From positions 1 to 37,935 of the IMG/VR virus record IMGVR_UViG_3300040815_000997: a stretch of 37,935 nucleotides of DNA. One strand, 5' to 3'. Below are positions 15,903 through 25,100 of the stretch, in pieces. The position numbers and the translations under genes were made by a program. Position 1 is the stretch's first letter. Each line of letters starts with the position of its first letter. Below the pieces are notes generated by a model, which was not told the origin of the DNA, made no database searches, and worked only from the letters and a program-made list of their open reading frames with translations. The DNA comes from a virus.

Positions 15903-17451
15903 CCTTAAGTACACACTCAACTAATTTTTCTTCTTCTTGTTCATTAGATTGAAGAGCAATACCTACCATACAACCTCCGTTGATAGCTGTACTTGCACAA
16001 CCATTATCATCAACATAAACTGCTTGACCTTTTTTAACTGTTCCTACTACACGCACAGGAACACGGCCTTTTAATCCAATTGCTTGACCTTCACAATCTT
16101 TATTCATTAAAAATGCAGGCTCAGCTGATATAACACCTATTGCAATGTCGCCTCTTTTAGCTGCCGAAGCTTCGTGCTCATCATGAACACACACTGTCAT
16201 TACTGTACCAATTGGGTGTTCTTCATCAGTAGTGTATTTTTCTGCTAAGTCAGCATAAAATGCTTCTGTTGCAACACCTTGGAAATATCTTGCAAAGATA
16301 TCTCCGTTATTGTCTCTAATAGGAACACTATTAGGTGTTACTCCAGCATTTGGCAATAATGCATCGCCATTTGTCATTGTGTTTAAAGGATCATAAGTTG
16401 CACCAGGTTTTAACAAAGCTGTTGTAACTTGGCCCAACCCTTCGTATTCTAATGCAAAAATACTAGGCCATCTGTATGTGCTTGTACCTAATGTTGTAGC
16501 TGCTACTGTAGCAGTCGGATTGTCTTCTGTTCCAGGAACAAAACCAGGAATAACTGCATTAGGAAAAAATCTTACAGGATTTAAAATACTTCCAAATCCG
16601 TCTTTAGATCTAAATTCTATTTGAGAACCATTCTCATTACTAATAATAGATTTTGTTCTGCCATCGTCAACTTTTAAACTTAGATCGCCGCCTGCTAAAG
16701 ATAATCCATCCTCTCCGAATGTTGCTACACCACTAAAGCTAGGATTAGCTGCTAGTACATAATTAGATGAAGCTACACCGCCTAATTTTTCTGCATTAGA
16801 CGCTGTGCCCCAAATTCTATATCCTGCTGCTCCAGAACCTGATGTCACGCCGCCTGTACTATTAATTGTATTTTTAAGAGTTATACCTGGTCTAATAGTA
16901 TCAAACCCTTCAATAGCACTATCAATATCGTTAGAACTAATTGTAAATAGTTGGTTACTAAATGTTAAAACTGTTTCGTCGTTTACAACAGCAGTAATAA
17001 TATTTCTACTATTACCTGTGTCGTCTCTAACAGTACGGCTTACAATCTGAGTTTGACCCGATCCTGCACTTTGGGGTCCTATAAGTACAAAATCTCCGCC
17101 ATTATATGTGTAAAGCTGTTCATTTGATGTATCCCACCAAAAGTCACCTTCTTTTAACCCTGTTGGTATAGTGCTGCTTACTTCAGCACCACCTGTTGTT
17201 CTCCATTTAGTTCCATCATAGAATTTTAATTTACTATTACCACTGTCAAACCAAAGTTGTCCTGTAATTTTTCTTGGCGGCTCTGCCTGCCCTGCAAAAT
17301 TTTCTAACAGGAATACAAAATTTTCATTCTGTATCTCTCCGTAGCCAGCATAGTTTTTACCTACCAGCTTGAGATCTGTTGTTTGATCAATAGTACCGTC
17401 TTCAATTTTCCACGATCTACTATTACTATATGTGTCTATTGTATAAGCCAT
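15898..17451 (-). CDS. Tail-fibre-like protein with LLENFA/GQLWYDT N-terminus (517 aa)
   Basis: One of three paralogues. The N-terminal 150 residues contain 'NENFVFLLENFAG', 'GQLWFDSGNSKLKFYDGTKW' and a second 'GDFWWDTSNEQLYTYNGGDFVLIGPQ', each W-containing unit recurring in the other two. The middle is beta-rich. The C-terminal 110 residues differ from the others: 'YADLAEKYTTDEE', 'PIGTVMTVC', 'IAIGVISAEPAFLMN', 'GLKGRVPVRVVG', 'VGIALQ'. From memory this end module is common on marine phage fibres and may be an assembly or self-processing domain; not certain. GATAAATA lies 25 bases before the ATG and AGGGG about 8 bases. Likely role is host recognition or fibre attachment in the virion. Confidence 0.82.
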   Translation of the reverse strand: MAYTIDTYSNSRSWKIEDGTIDQTTDLKLVGKNYAGYGEIQNENFVFLLENFAGQAEPPRKITGQLWFDSGNSKLKFYDGTKWRTTGGAEVSSTIPTGLKEGDFWWDTSNEQLYTYNGGDFVLIGPQSAGSGQTQIVSRTVRDDTGNSRNIITAVVNDETVLTFSNQLFTISSNDIDSAIEGFDTIRPGITLKNTINSTGGVTSGSGAAGYRIWGTASNAEKLGGVASSNYVLAANPSFSGVATFGEDGLSLAGGDLSLKVDDGRTKSIISNENGSQIEFRSKDGFGSILNPVRFFPNAVIPGFVPGTEDNPTATVAATTLGTSTYRWPSIFALEYEGLGQVTTALLKPGATYDPLNTMTNGDALLPNAGVTPNSVPIRDNNGDIFARYFQGVATEAFYADLAEKYTTDEEHPIGTVMTVCVHDEHEASAAKRGDIAIGVISAEPAFLMNKDCEGQAIGLKGRVPVRVVGTVKKGQAVYVDDNGCASTAINGGCMVGIALQSNEQEEEKLVECVLKV

Positions 17452-17475
17452 TCTTTAACCCCTATTACGACTTAG

Positions 17476-17483
17476 TATTTATC
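17476..17483 (-). promoter_or_regulatory. T4-type late promoter box
   Basis: GATAAATA on the minus strand, 25 bases before the start at 17451 and inside a 36-base gap between two fibre genes. One mismatch from TATAAATA. Confidence 0.65.
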
Positions 17484-17487
17484 AGTT

Positions 17488-19449
17488 CTAAGTAACTACT
17501 GTTGTGCTGTTCCAAACCCATGCTCCTCCACTCACTTCAAATATCATTTTACCACGAGTAGGCTGTAACTGTGCAGAAGCACTAACTGGTAAAAAGTCTA
17601 CGTCCTGTAAAACTGATTCAGTACTTGAAACATTATCTTTATCTACACTTATAAAGCTCTTGTCAACTGCACTAATTTGTGGTCCGCCTGGATTATTAGG
17701 ATCGTCTACAAGTTGATCAATTTCAATACCTGTAACCGTTGCATTTGCATATGAAGTACAAAAGATTCTTGCAATTGTTCCTTCAGTTTTTTGGTTTGCT
17801 GGATATAAAAAGTCTAACACACCTTTTACATCTGTATATGGTCCACCACTTACAGCAAAATCAGCTGATGGACTAGTAAAGCCAGTAGTATCAACAGTTA
17901 AAACTACAGGCTCTGCTTTAATTTCTACATCTACATATTCTTTGGTTGCAACATCGTTACCATCACTTTCAGATCCGGCGCCTGCTGCTGATGCTCTAGC
18001 ACTTATCGGAGTAGCTACTCCAGCAATTGATTTATCATTAATTGTAATTGTACCACCGCTAGTAATATTAAGTGGAACACCAGATGTTATTGTATCTTCG
18101 TTTATATTAATATCATCTACTTGTAATTCTTGTAGTGTACCAACACTAATAAGTCCTTCTGCATATAAAATACTATTATCTAATCTGTTTGCAGATAACA
18201 CTATATTGCCATTAATTTTATAACTTTTCCCTGAAGCTATATCTAAATGCTCACTTGAAGTCCACGAATCTGTTGCGTCTATCCAAACAAATGTTTTATC
18301 ACCGTCTGTTGATTTTAGAGTAAAGCCACCGCCGTCTGCTACAGTATCATTTCCTGCTGCTACGCCATCTACAGTTGCTAGTTCTATATTTTTATCTTCT
18401 ACTTGCAATGTTTCAGTGTTTAAAAATAACGAGTCACCTTGAACAGTTAAACTTCCTGTAACAGTAAAATCACCATTAACTTTTGCAGACGAATTTACAT
18501 CTAGACCTATGCTTGGTGTCCTAGTATAAATCCCTACTCTTTTCAAATCTGTATCTATATAAACAGCATCATCAAATGTATTACCGCGTTTTACTCTAAG
18601 TGCGAAATCTTTATTAGTTTGCTGTGTTTCAATAGCAGTAACTAAGTCATTAGTTATTCTCCACTGAGCATACACTGTATCACTAACACCTACAGTAATA
18701 CCATCTTTATTTCTTACAGAAATACTACCTAGTGTTGAAGTATTTCTATCAGTTTTCATAAAGTTTGCTTCAGTGAAAACTTCGCCACCTTCATTAATCA
18801 ATGATTGTGTACTAAGTGCTGCACCTTGCCATAAAAATTTAGAATCTACAGGATTGAAACCAGGTTTTATAAGTTGTCTTTTTGGAATATTAGTATCGGT
18901 AGGATCAATAGGAAAGCCAGTAATAGTTTGAGCCGGTCTAAATTCAGCTCTTGAATAAATACCTGTAAGTAATCCACCTATATACATAAACAAAACAGTT
19001 TTATCTTGACCCGTTGTATCAATCAATGTTGCAGCTTCTACGCTTGTTCTGCCTTGAGCAGCATTATACTGCGGTCCGACTAATACAATATCTGTACCAT
19101 CAAAGAAATATAATTTGTTATTAAAACTATCTATCCATAGATCTCCAGCAGTAAGATTTGGCTGAGTTTGGCTTACAATTGCACCAGATGCTGCTCTAAA
19201 TGTTTCACCCGTATAAATTTTTAATCTTTCTTCAGCTGTGTCATACCATAGTTGTCCTACTAATGGCGATGTTGGAGCACTTGTTCTTGCAAAATTTTCT
19301 AATAATCTTATGAAGTTTTCATTAACAGATTCGCCAAAACCTTTATAATTACGACCTACTAGAGTTATATCAGTAGATATTGTATCTATCTGTCCATCTA
19401 CCAAGTCAACTAGTAGTTCGCCATTAGTTTTATTAATCTTATAACTCAT
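17488..19449 (-). CDS. Tail-fibre-like protein with LLENFA/GQLWYDT N-terminus (653 aa)
   Basis: Second of the three paralogues. 'NENFIRLLENFARTS', 'VGQLWYDTAEERLKIYTGE' and 'GDLWIDSFNNKLYFFDGTDIVLVGPQ' form the shared head. The middle has fibre-shaft-like beta repeats 'KVNGDFTVTGSLTVQGD' and 'LQVEDKNIELATVDG', widespread in marine T4-like phage fibres. The C-terminus lacks both the collar domain of the 700-aa protein and the ADLAEKY domain of the 517-aa protein; it ends 'GKMIFEVSGGAWVWN'. The ATG overlaps the upstream stop by one base (TAATG). Virion location and fibre role are inferred from the family resemblance. Confidence 0.82.
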   Translation of the reverse strand: MSYKINKTNGELLVDLVDGQIDTISTDITLVGRNYKGFGESVNENFIRLLENFARTSAPTSPLVGQLWYDTAEERLKIYTGETFRAASGAIVSQTQPNLTAGDLWIDSFNNKLYFFDGTDIVLVGPQYNAAQGRTSVEAATLIDTTGQDKTVLFMYIGGLLTGIYSRAEFRPAQTITGFPIDPTDTNIPKRQLIKPGFNPVDSKFLWQGAALSTQSLINEGGEVFTEANFMKTDRNTSTLGSISVRNKDGITVGVSDTVYAQWRITNDLVTAIETQQTNKDFALRVKRGNTFDDAVYIDTDLKRVGIYTRTPSIGLDVNSSAKVNGDFTVTGSLTVQGDSLFLNTETLQVEDKNIELATVDGVAAGNDTVADGGGFTLKSTDGDKTFVWIDATDSWTSSEHLDIASGKSYKINGNIVLSANRLDNSILYAEGLISVGTLQELQVDDININEDTITSGVPLNITSGGTITINDKSIAGVATPISARASAAGAGSESDGNDVATKEYVDVEIKAEPVVLTVDTTGFTSPSADFAVSGGPYTDVKGVLDFLYPANQKTEGTIARIFCTSYANATVTGIEIDQLVDDPNNPGGPQISAVDKSFISVDKDNVSSTESVLQDVDFLPVSASAQLQPTRGKMIFEVSGGAWVWNSTTVVT

Positions 19450-21551
19450 TACTCTCTTCCACTAAAAATAATATAGTTTAATGTTATAGTTGGTGGCATA
19501 ACATTAAATTCAGTTTGTGGTGTATTGTTTCTTCCAGCAATACCTCCACTATTGTCAAGTCTTTGAGCAGTACCAGCTGCATCTGGACCTTGTGTTTGTT
19601 CAACATCTTGGTCTGTTGTTGGATCTAATCTATCTTGATACACATAAAACTGGTTGTTATCGTCATCTTGCAAATCATGTTCGTGATCTGGTATTTGCGT
19701 AATACCTATTAATTTACTTTCTGCACCATCTTTAGAACCAACTACGTCTGCCGATGCAGCAGTAACAACATTAGCTGAGCCAGCTGAAGTGCCCATGTCG
19801 TCTGCACCTAAAGGCATTCTACCTCGCATATCAGGTAAAGCAAAAAATCCTTGTTGGACCTGTGACTGAGGCTTAAATTTAAATCCTATTACATTAAACA
19901 AAGGTCTCCAAGAATCAATTTCGATTTCTCTACCATCACATAATAGCCAATCAGCAGGAGCAGCATCGCCTGCATATGGTAAAATTATACCTGCAGGTTG
20001 TCTTGGGATTGTTTTTAATAAATCTGATTTTGTAACACTCTTTAGACCTGGTGTTGCACCTTCTATATCATTGAATAATAGTAAATCATTGTTAGCAACT
20101 TCATCTTCTAGAGGCTTGCCTGCAATAAAGTTATTAGAAATACTTGTAATAAATTTCTTTTGTAGTGGAAGTTCACCTTGTGGTAAAGGGTTTCCATCAG
20201 AATCAACACCATTATCAAAATTTGGATCTTGGAAAGTACCGTCATATTCTACAGGAGTATCTGTAACAACATCACCTGTCATAATAAATGTAGTTCTAGA
20301 AGTTAACTTATCTGTTTCTGTAGATCTACCCGTTACTGAACCTGTAACATTTCCGCTAAAACTCCCGATAAATGTACTTGCATATACATTTCTATATTTG
20401 TTTGCTGCTGCACCTATATCTCTTAAGTTTGTATCATCAGGGACAATGTTGCTTGTAGTTGTGAGGCTGTTTAATTTAGTTTCTCCGCCTATATTTAAAT
20501 TTTTCTTTATTGCGGCGCCGCCTCTTACTATCATTGCACCATTATTAATAGTAGTGCTTTGAGAAAGCCCATTTACAAATAAATTTTCACTAGATTGAAT
20601 TGACCCAACTACATCTAATGCTTGTTCAGGTGCTTCTGTATTAACACCGACACGTAAATTTGAATCAACACGTATAACTGTTTTACTTAAATTTTGATTC
20701 CTAACTCTAATATCAATATTAGAACCGCCAATATTATGTTGTATTATACCAGCAGTACCTTCAACACCTACTGTTAATTCGCCATTAATACCGTAACTAA
20801 TACCTTGGTTATTTTGAACATTGAGAGGAAAGTCTGTTGTACTTGTTGTATCACCTCTTAAAAAGTCTCCTGCAGGTATTATCTTATTATTAACAATTAA
20901 ACTTTCTGCTTTTTCAGCAGTACCGAAGAATTTAAAATTACTTAAACCGTCTGAGTCGGTGTCTCTTGAAATGACGTTAAATCCTGGATTTATTATACTA
21001 AATCCTGCAATAGCAGTTTTTGGTGTAAATGGCGTATCTGATCCTGAAATAATACCAACAGTTGATCCTGCTACTTCAACTAACAGAACTGTGTATAACT
21101 CATTATCTTGTCCAATAATTTGATTTGCTCTTACGCCTGTTGCAAGACCTTCACTAAATTGAGGACCTACTAAGATCCAGCCACCGCCTGTCCATAAGTA
21201 TAACTGTTGGTTATCTGTGTCAACCCATAAATCTCCGATAATAGGAGAAGTTGGATTACTAATAGATTTAGTTATACCACTTGCTGCAATCCAATTTGTA
21301 CCATTATAGATTCTTAATGTTTCAGGAGCAGTAGTATCGTACCAAAGTTGTCCTTCTACAGGTGCAGTTGGTTCTTGACTATTTGCAAAATTTTCTAAAA
21401 GATGCAAAAAGTTTTCAGCAATAACTGCACCATATGCTGTTGAATTTCTACCTGGTAATCTTAAACTAGTATCTGTGTTAATTGTACTATCTTCAACAGT
21501 AATAGTACTATCTGGTTTTGTTGTATCTGTAAAACTTATTGTATAAGCCAT
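19449..21551 (-). CDS. Tail fibre with C-terminal collar domain (700 aa)
   Basis: Third paralogue of the set. Head: 'AENFLHLLENFANSQ', 'EGQLWYDTTAPETLRIYNGTNW', 'GDLWVDTDNQQLYLWTGGGW'. Shaft-like middle has 'QALDVVGSIQSSENLFVNG'. The C-terminal 180 residues are a phage tail collar domain: 'PAGIILPYAGDAAPADWLLCDG' (start), 'FALPDMRGRMPLGADDMG' (the signature P-D-x-R-G-R/x-x-x-G) and 'PPTITLNYIIFSG' (end), as in T4 gp12-type short fibres and many adhesins. 'IPDHEHDL' lies between the last two; His-x-His pairs in this position bind metal in gp12. GAGGGG lies about 6 bases upstream of the start. It probably contacts the host surface. Confidence 0.88.
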   Translation of the reverse strand: MAYTISFTDTTKPDSTITVEDSTINTDTSLRLPGRNSTAYGAVIAENFLHLLENFANSQEPTAPVEGQLWYDTTAPETLRIYNGTNWIAASGITKSISNPTSPIIGDLWVDTDNQQLYLWTGGGWILVGPQFSEGLATGVRANQIIGQDNELYTVLLVEVAGSTVGIISGSDTPFTPKTAIAGFSIINPGFNVISRDTDSDGLSNFKFFGTAEKAESLIVNNKIIPAGDFLRGDTTSTTDFPLNVQNNQGISYGINGELTVGVEGTAGIIQHNIGGSNIDIRVRNQNLSKTVIRVDSNLRVGVNTEAPEQALDVVGSIQSSENLFVNGLSQSTTINNGAMIVRGGAAIKKNLNIGGETKLNSLTTTSNIVPDDTNLRDIGAAANKYRNVYASTFIGSFSGNVTGSVTGRSTETDKLTSRTTFIMTGDVVTDTPVEYDGTFQDPNFDNGVDSDGNPLPQGELPLQKKFITSISNNFIAGKPLEDEVANNDLLLFNDIEGATPGLKSVTKSDLLKTIPRQPAGIILPYAGDAAPADWLLCDGREIEIDSWRPLFNVIGFKFKPQSQVQQGFFALPDMRGRMPLGADDMGTSAGSANVVTAASADVVGSKDGAESKLIGITQIPDHEHDLQDDDNNQFYVYQDRLDPTTDQDVEQTQGPDAAGTAQRLDNSGGIAGRNNTPQTEFNVMPPTITLNYIIFSGRE

Positions 21552-21554
21552 TTA

Positions 21555-22169
21555 TTACCCCTCGTTAAAACCAGTTAAGCTCTGTATTCTTACAGTATAA
21601 TCAATTTGAATAAGTCTGTTTAAACTTTTTTGTACTGGATGGAATATAACATGTGTCAATAATCTACCATTACCATCAGCTGAATAACCTACTAATCCTA
21701 GTTCGTCAAAAACATAGAGGCCGTCAGTGTTAGATGAAGTGTCAAACGCATCCTGACCGTTAGGTTCTCCATAATCAAGCAAACATGTTACTAATATATC
21801 TGTATAATTAGTACCACTTAAATGCCTAACTTCAGTTTTGTTTCTGGCAGGGTCTAGATTATTAACACTTCTATCATCAACAACTTTAGTATAAGTTTGA
21901 TTGTACAAACTTGCGTTTGTACCAGTTGAGTTAGGTGTTAGATATGTAATTACGCCTGTTGGATCAACACTTGTTCCACCGTTGCCAAACGCCATATCAT
22001 TAATCCATCCTTGACCTGCATTACTTAAACTTTCTGCAAGCGCAATACTCATATTCTCGTAATGGATAGCGTTACGCTTATCAATCAAAATTTCACCAGA
22101 TTCTGGATCATGTATTTTGATATGTCCTTGTAACAATATTCCTTGTGTATCTAAAAAATTATCAGCCAT
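21555..22169 (-). CDS. Virion structural protein (204 aa), function unknown
   Basis: Begins 'MADNFLDTQGILLQGHIKIHDPESGEIL' and continues 'NAIHYENMSIALAESLSN', with a glycine/asparagine-rich middle and a beta-rich C-terminus ending 'LIQIDYTVRIQSLTGFNEG'. The type is familiar as a structural protein lying between the giant protein and the fibres in marine T4-like phages; I cannot name a T4 equivalent. No signal peptide or cysteine pattern. GATAAATA (22188-22195) lies 19 bases before the ATG, and AGGA about 7 bases. The next gene follows after 3 bases. Confidence 0.75.
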   Translation of the reverse strand: MADNFLDTQGILLQGHIKIHDPESGEILIDKRNAIHYENMSIALAESLSNAGQGWINDMAFGNGGTSVDPTGVITYLTPNSTGTNASLYNQTYTKVVDDRSVNNLDPARNKTEVRHLSGTNYTDILVTCLLDYGEPNGQDAFDTSSNTDGLYVFDELGLVGYSADGNGRLLTHVIFHPVQKSLNRLIQIDYTVRIQSLTGFNEG

Positions 22170-22187
22170 TTTTAATTCCTGTCAATG

Positions 22188-22195
22188 TATTTATC
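22188..22195 (-). promoter_or_regulatory. T4-type late promoter box
   Basis: GATAAATA on the minus strand, 19 bases before the start at 22169. It overlaps the TAA stop of the giant gene (22193-22191), the same arrangement as at 15895-15902. Confidence 0.65.
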
Positions 22196-25100
22196 GCGGT
22201 AAATTAATTGTCCTTCCACGTAAGAAAGTTGCTACTTTTGTATTGCTTATTCCTAATGGTTTGAACACTAGAGGACTAGTAGATTCAATTTCTCGCCAAT
22301 CATTTCCTAATTTTCTTACAATAGTAAGTGTTGTATTAGGCTCCGGTGGTGTTGTTAAACGCACATATCCGCCTTCGTTTTTGTTTACAGCATATTCTGC
22401 CTCAATATCAATGTCACCATCTGGACTAAATTGTCCTTTTGTAACGTCATATAGTTTAATTGGTGCTTTACGCAATCTTCTGCCGTTAGCAAAGATTTCT
22501 AAATTAAGAGCTTGCCAATATTCATCTGGTATGCCTAGTTCGTCAAATGGTTTTTTGTACCATTCACCGGTTTCTGTTGGGTTTTGCACTACATCTGTAA
22601 ATGCTTCAGGGTTATATGGCAGTAATATTTGTACATATGGCAAAAACTTGGTTAACACTAAACTTGTAGCTGCTCTTAATGCAGGTACTTCTTCTCTAGG
22701 ATTGTAAATTACTAAATCATAAGCACCAACGGGCATTGTTTCAGTATAAAACTGTATTTCAGTATCCGTACTTGAAACTTTTTCTAACTGTCTAGCTTCG
22801 CCATTTGCATCTTGCATTATAACTTGCACACCTGGTCTAAATCCTGTACCTGTTATAGTTGCTACTTGGTCATACACTCCGGGTACTCTCACAGGAAATG
22901 CTGTGTTATTATTAAAACTATACGTAATACCAGTAACAGTAATATCAATACTATCATTAGGGTATAGGCTCTGCATATTTACATATGTGCCGCTTTGTAC
23001 AGTAAATCTTTCTTCATTATCATTGTATGGTACAATACTATCAGTGCTTTGATTATAAAATAATGTACCTTGAGGATAAACATCTCTAATACCTGTACCT
23101 GCCGTACCTCTACGAAGCTGTTTTAACACATTACCTTCTTTACGGAAGTACTCTATCCTTTCGCCTTTAATAAACAATACTCCTGGATTACGACTTCCTG
23201 GCTCTGGAGATGGTAAGTTGTCTCCAGTCCCTACAACTGTAATTGATCTATCATACCAATTTAAATCTTCTGCTAGTTCATATTCATCTTGAGCACTTAA
23301 TCTAAAATATACTGTTTCATTAAGCATGTCTTTAAACTGACGCCATCCTAGTTTGTTTGATATAGGAGGTGCTGCAAAATGAACAATATCAACTGTGTCA
23401 TAATCATTCAATTTTGTAATAAATTTTAGTGTCTTTTTATCTTCTAATAAAATATAATCAGCAGTTGGAGTTAACCATTTACCATTTACATTTACCCAAA
23501 CAAAGTCAACACTAAGAGCTGTCTTTCTAAGTTCTAATATACTATTCTTTAACTGTCTAAAATCATTATATCCCTGTGTTCCTACAGTCATCTGAGTGCG
23601 TTCAACTACATCATATTTCTCACGTTCTATTCCTAACCCATCGTGATTAGTAAATTGATAGACCTTAATAATTGTATCTTCGTTAAATGTTTCATCAAAA
23701 TAAATTACAGTTGGTAACGGTACAATTTCTATATTCAACACTGTTGCACTTGTATAATCTCGACCACCGTTTAAAATATTAACACCTGTAATGCTGCCTA
23801 CTTCGTCTACTGTTATATTAAATTCTGCGTCTTCGCCTAGTCCGGAAGCAACAACAACTGATTCACTAGTGTAACCTCTACCAGCGTTTGTAATTTCTAC
23901 CGCTGTAATTACTCCATCAGTAATAGTTGGAGTGAGCAATGCTGGAACTTGCTTACCGCTAGTATCTACAAATTCTGTAGAACTATCAAAGTATCCAAAT
24001 CTATATTCTCCACTACTTAGGATAAACACTTTAAGTTCATCTCCCGGATTCGCTACGCCGGCATTAAGTATAATTGTACTACCTTCCTGAGCATCAGGGG
24101 TTATATTAGGATTAAAAGATGCAGCTCCTTCGTAAGTCCATTCTTGCAAGAATTCTAATTCTCTATCATTTAAAAATACTTTAATTTCTACACCTTCAAC
24201 AGTACCTACAGGAATTTGCCAAACTTTCATCTTGTATTCTAAAACATCTTCAATAACTGTAAATGCTTCACTGTAACCTGCATCTAGTACACGCTCAACA
24301 GTTGTTCCAGGTACTTCTGGTATAGCTGGTGATCCTTCGCCTGCAACATCAACAACATATCCTGACGCACCTGCTAGTGCTGGATTGTCCTGTGCTGGTG
24401 TATTGCCATCTTGGAATATGCTTCTAATTGTTGCAAGTGATGGTTTACTAATTACTGGTGCAATGTATGTGTTGTGGAACGCATAACCTAATGGGTTATT
24501 TGCTAGAATGCCTGCTTGGGTACGCATATCGTCTGACCACTCTGGAGCAAGACTTCCACCGTCGGGCCATAATTCTGTGTATTCAAACATAGCAAAGTTT
24601 AGTAGATACAAGTATTCTTTTGCGGCTACTTCAAACGCATCTGCGATTGTTTTCCAATCATCTGGATTTGCTTGGTAACCTGATGGATCCCACTTGCCAG
24701 CATCGTATGCTTCTTCCATTGCCGCATACAAATCACCTGACTGCCAATCAGCGGCTAAGAACTGATATAGTTTTATATCGTCTGCAGGTAAACCGTGCAT
24801 GTGTAGTGTGTGGAATACGTGTTCAATAACTTCTTGTGCGTCTCGATCACCGTCGCCATAGCCGTCACCAGTTGAGTTTAGGTACCACACCATGTCATTT
24901 TGTACGTGAGTATCAAACAATGGAGTTAGGTTCCAATCAATAACACCTTGGTCAGTTAGGAAGTTTGGAGAGTAATCTGCTCCTGCACCTCTTGCTACTC
25001 TTTGTATAGTCGGTAAGCCTGCGTGATAAGTTCCTGCATCACCACTAAGTGTTTTAATTAACGCTCTTTGATATGATTCATTAATGCCTGCTCCATTTAC

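Noticed and set aside
13594-21551. Diversity-generating retroelement targeting the fibre genes
   Set aside because: No reverse transcriptase or template/variable repeat pair was seen in the window.
24790-24840. Zinc-protease reading of the His cluster in the giant protein insert
   Set aside because: The order is E-H-V-F-H-T-L-H-M-H-G, not HExxH, and no third ligand pattern could be recognised.
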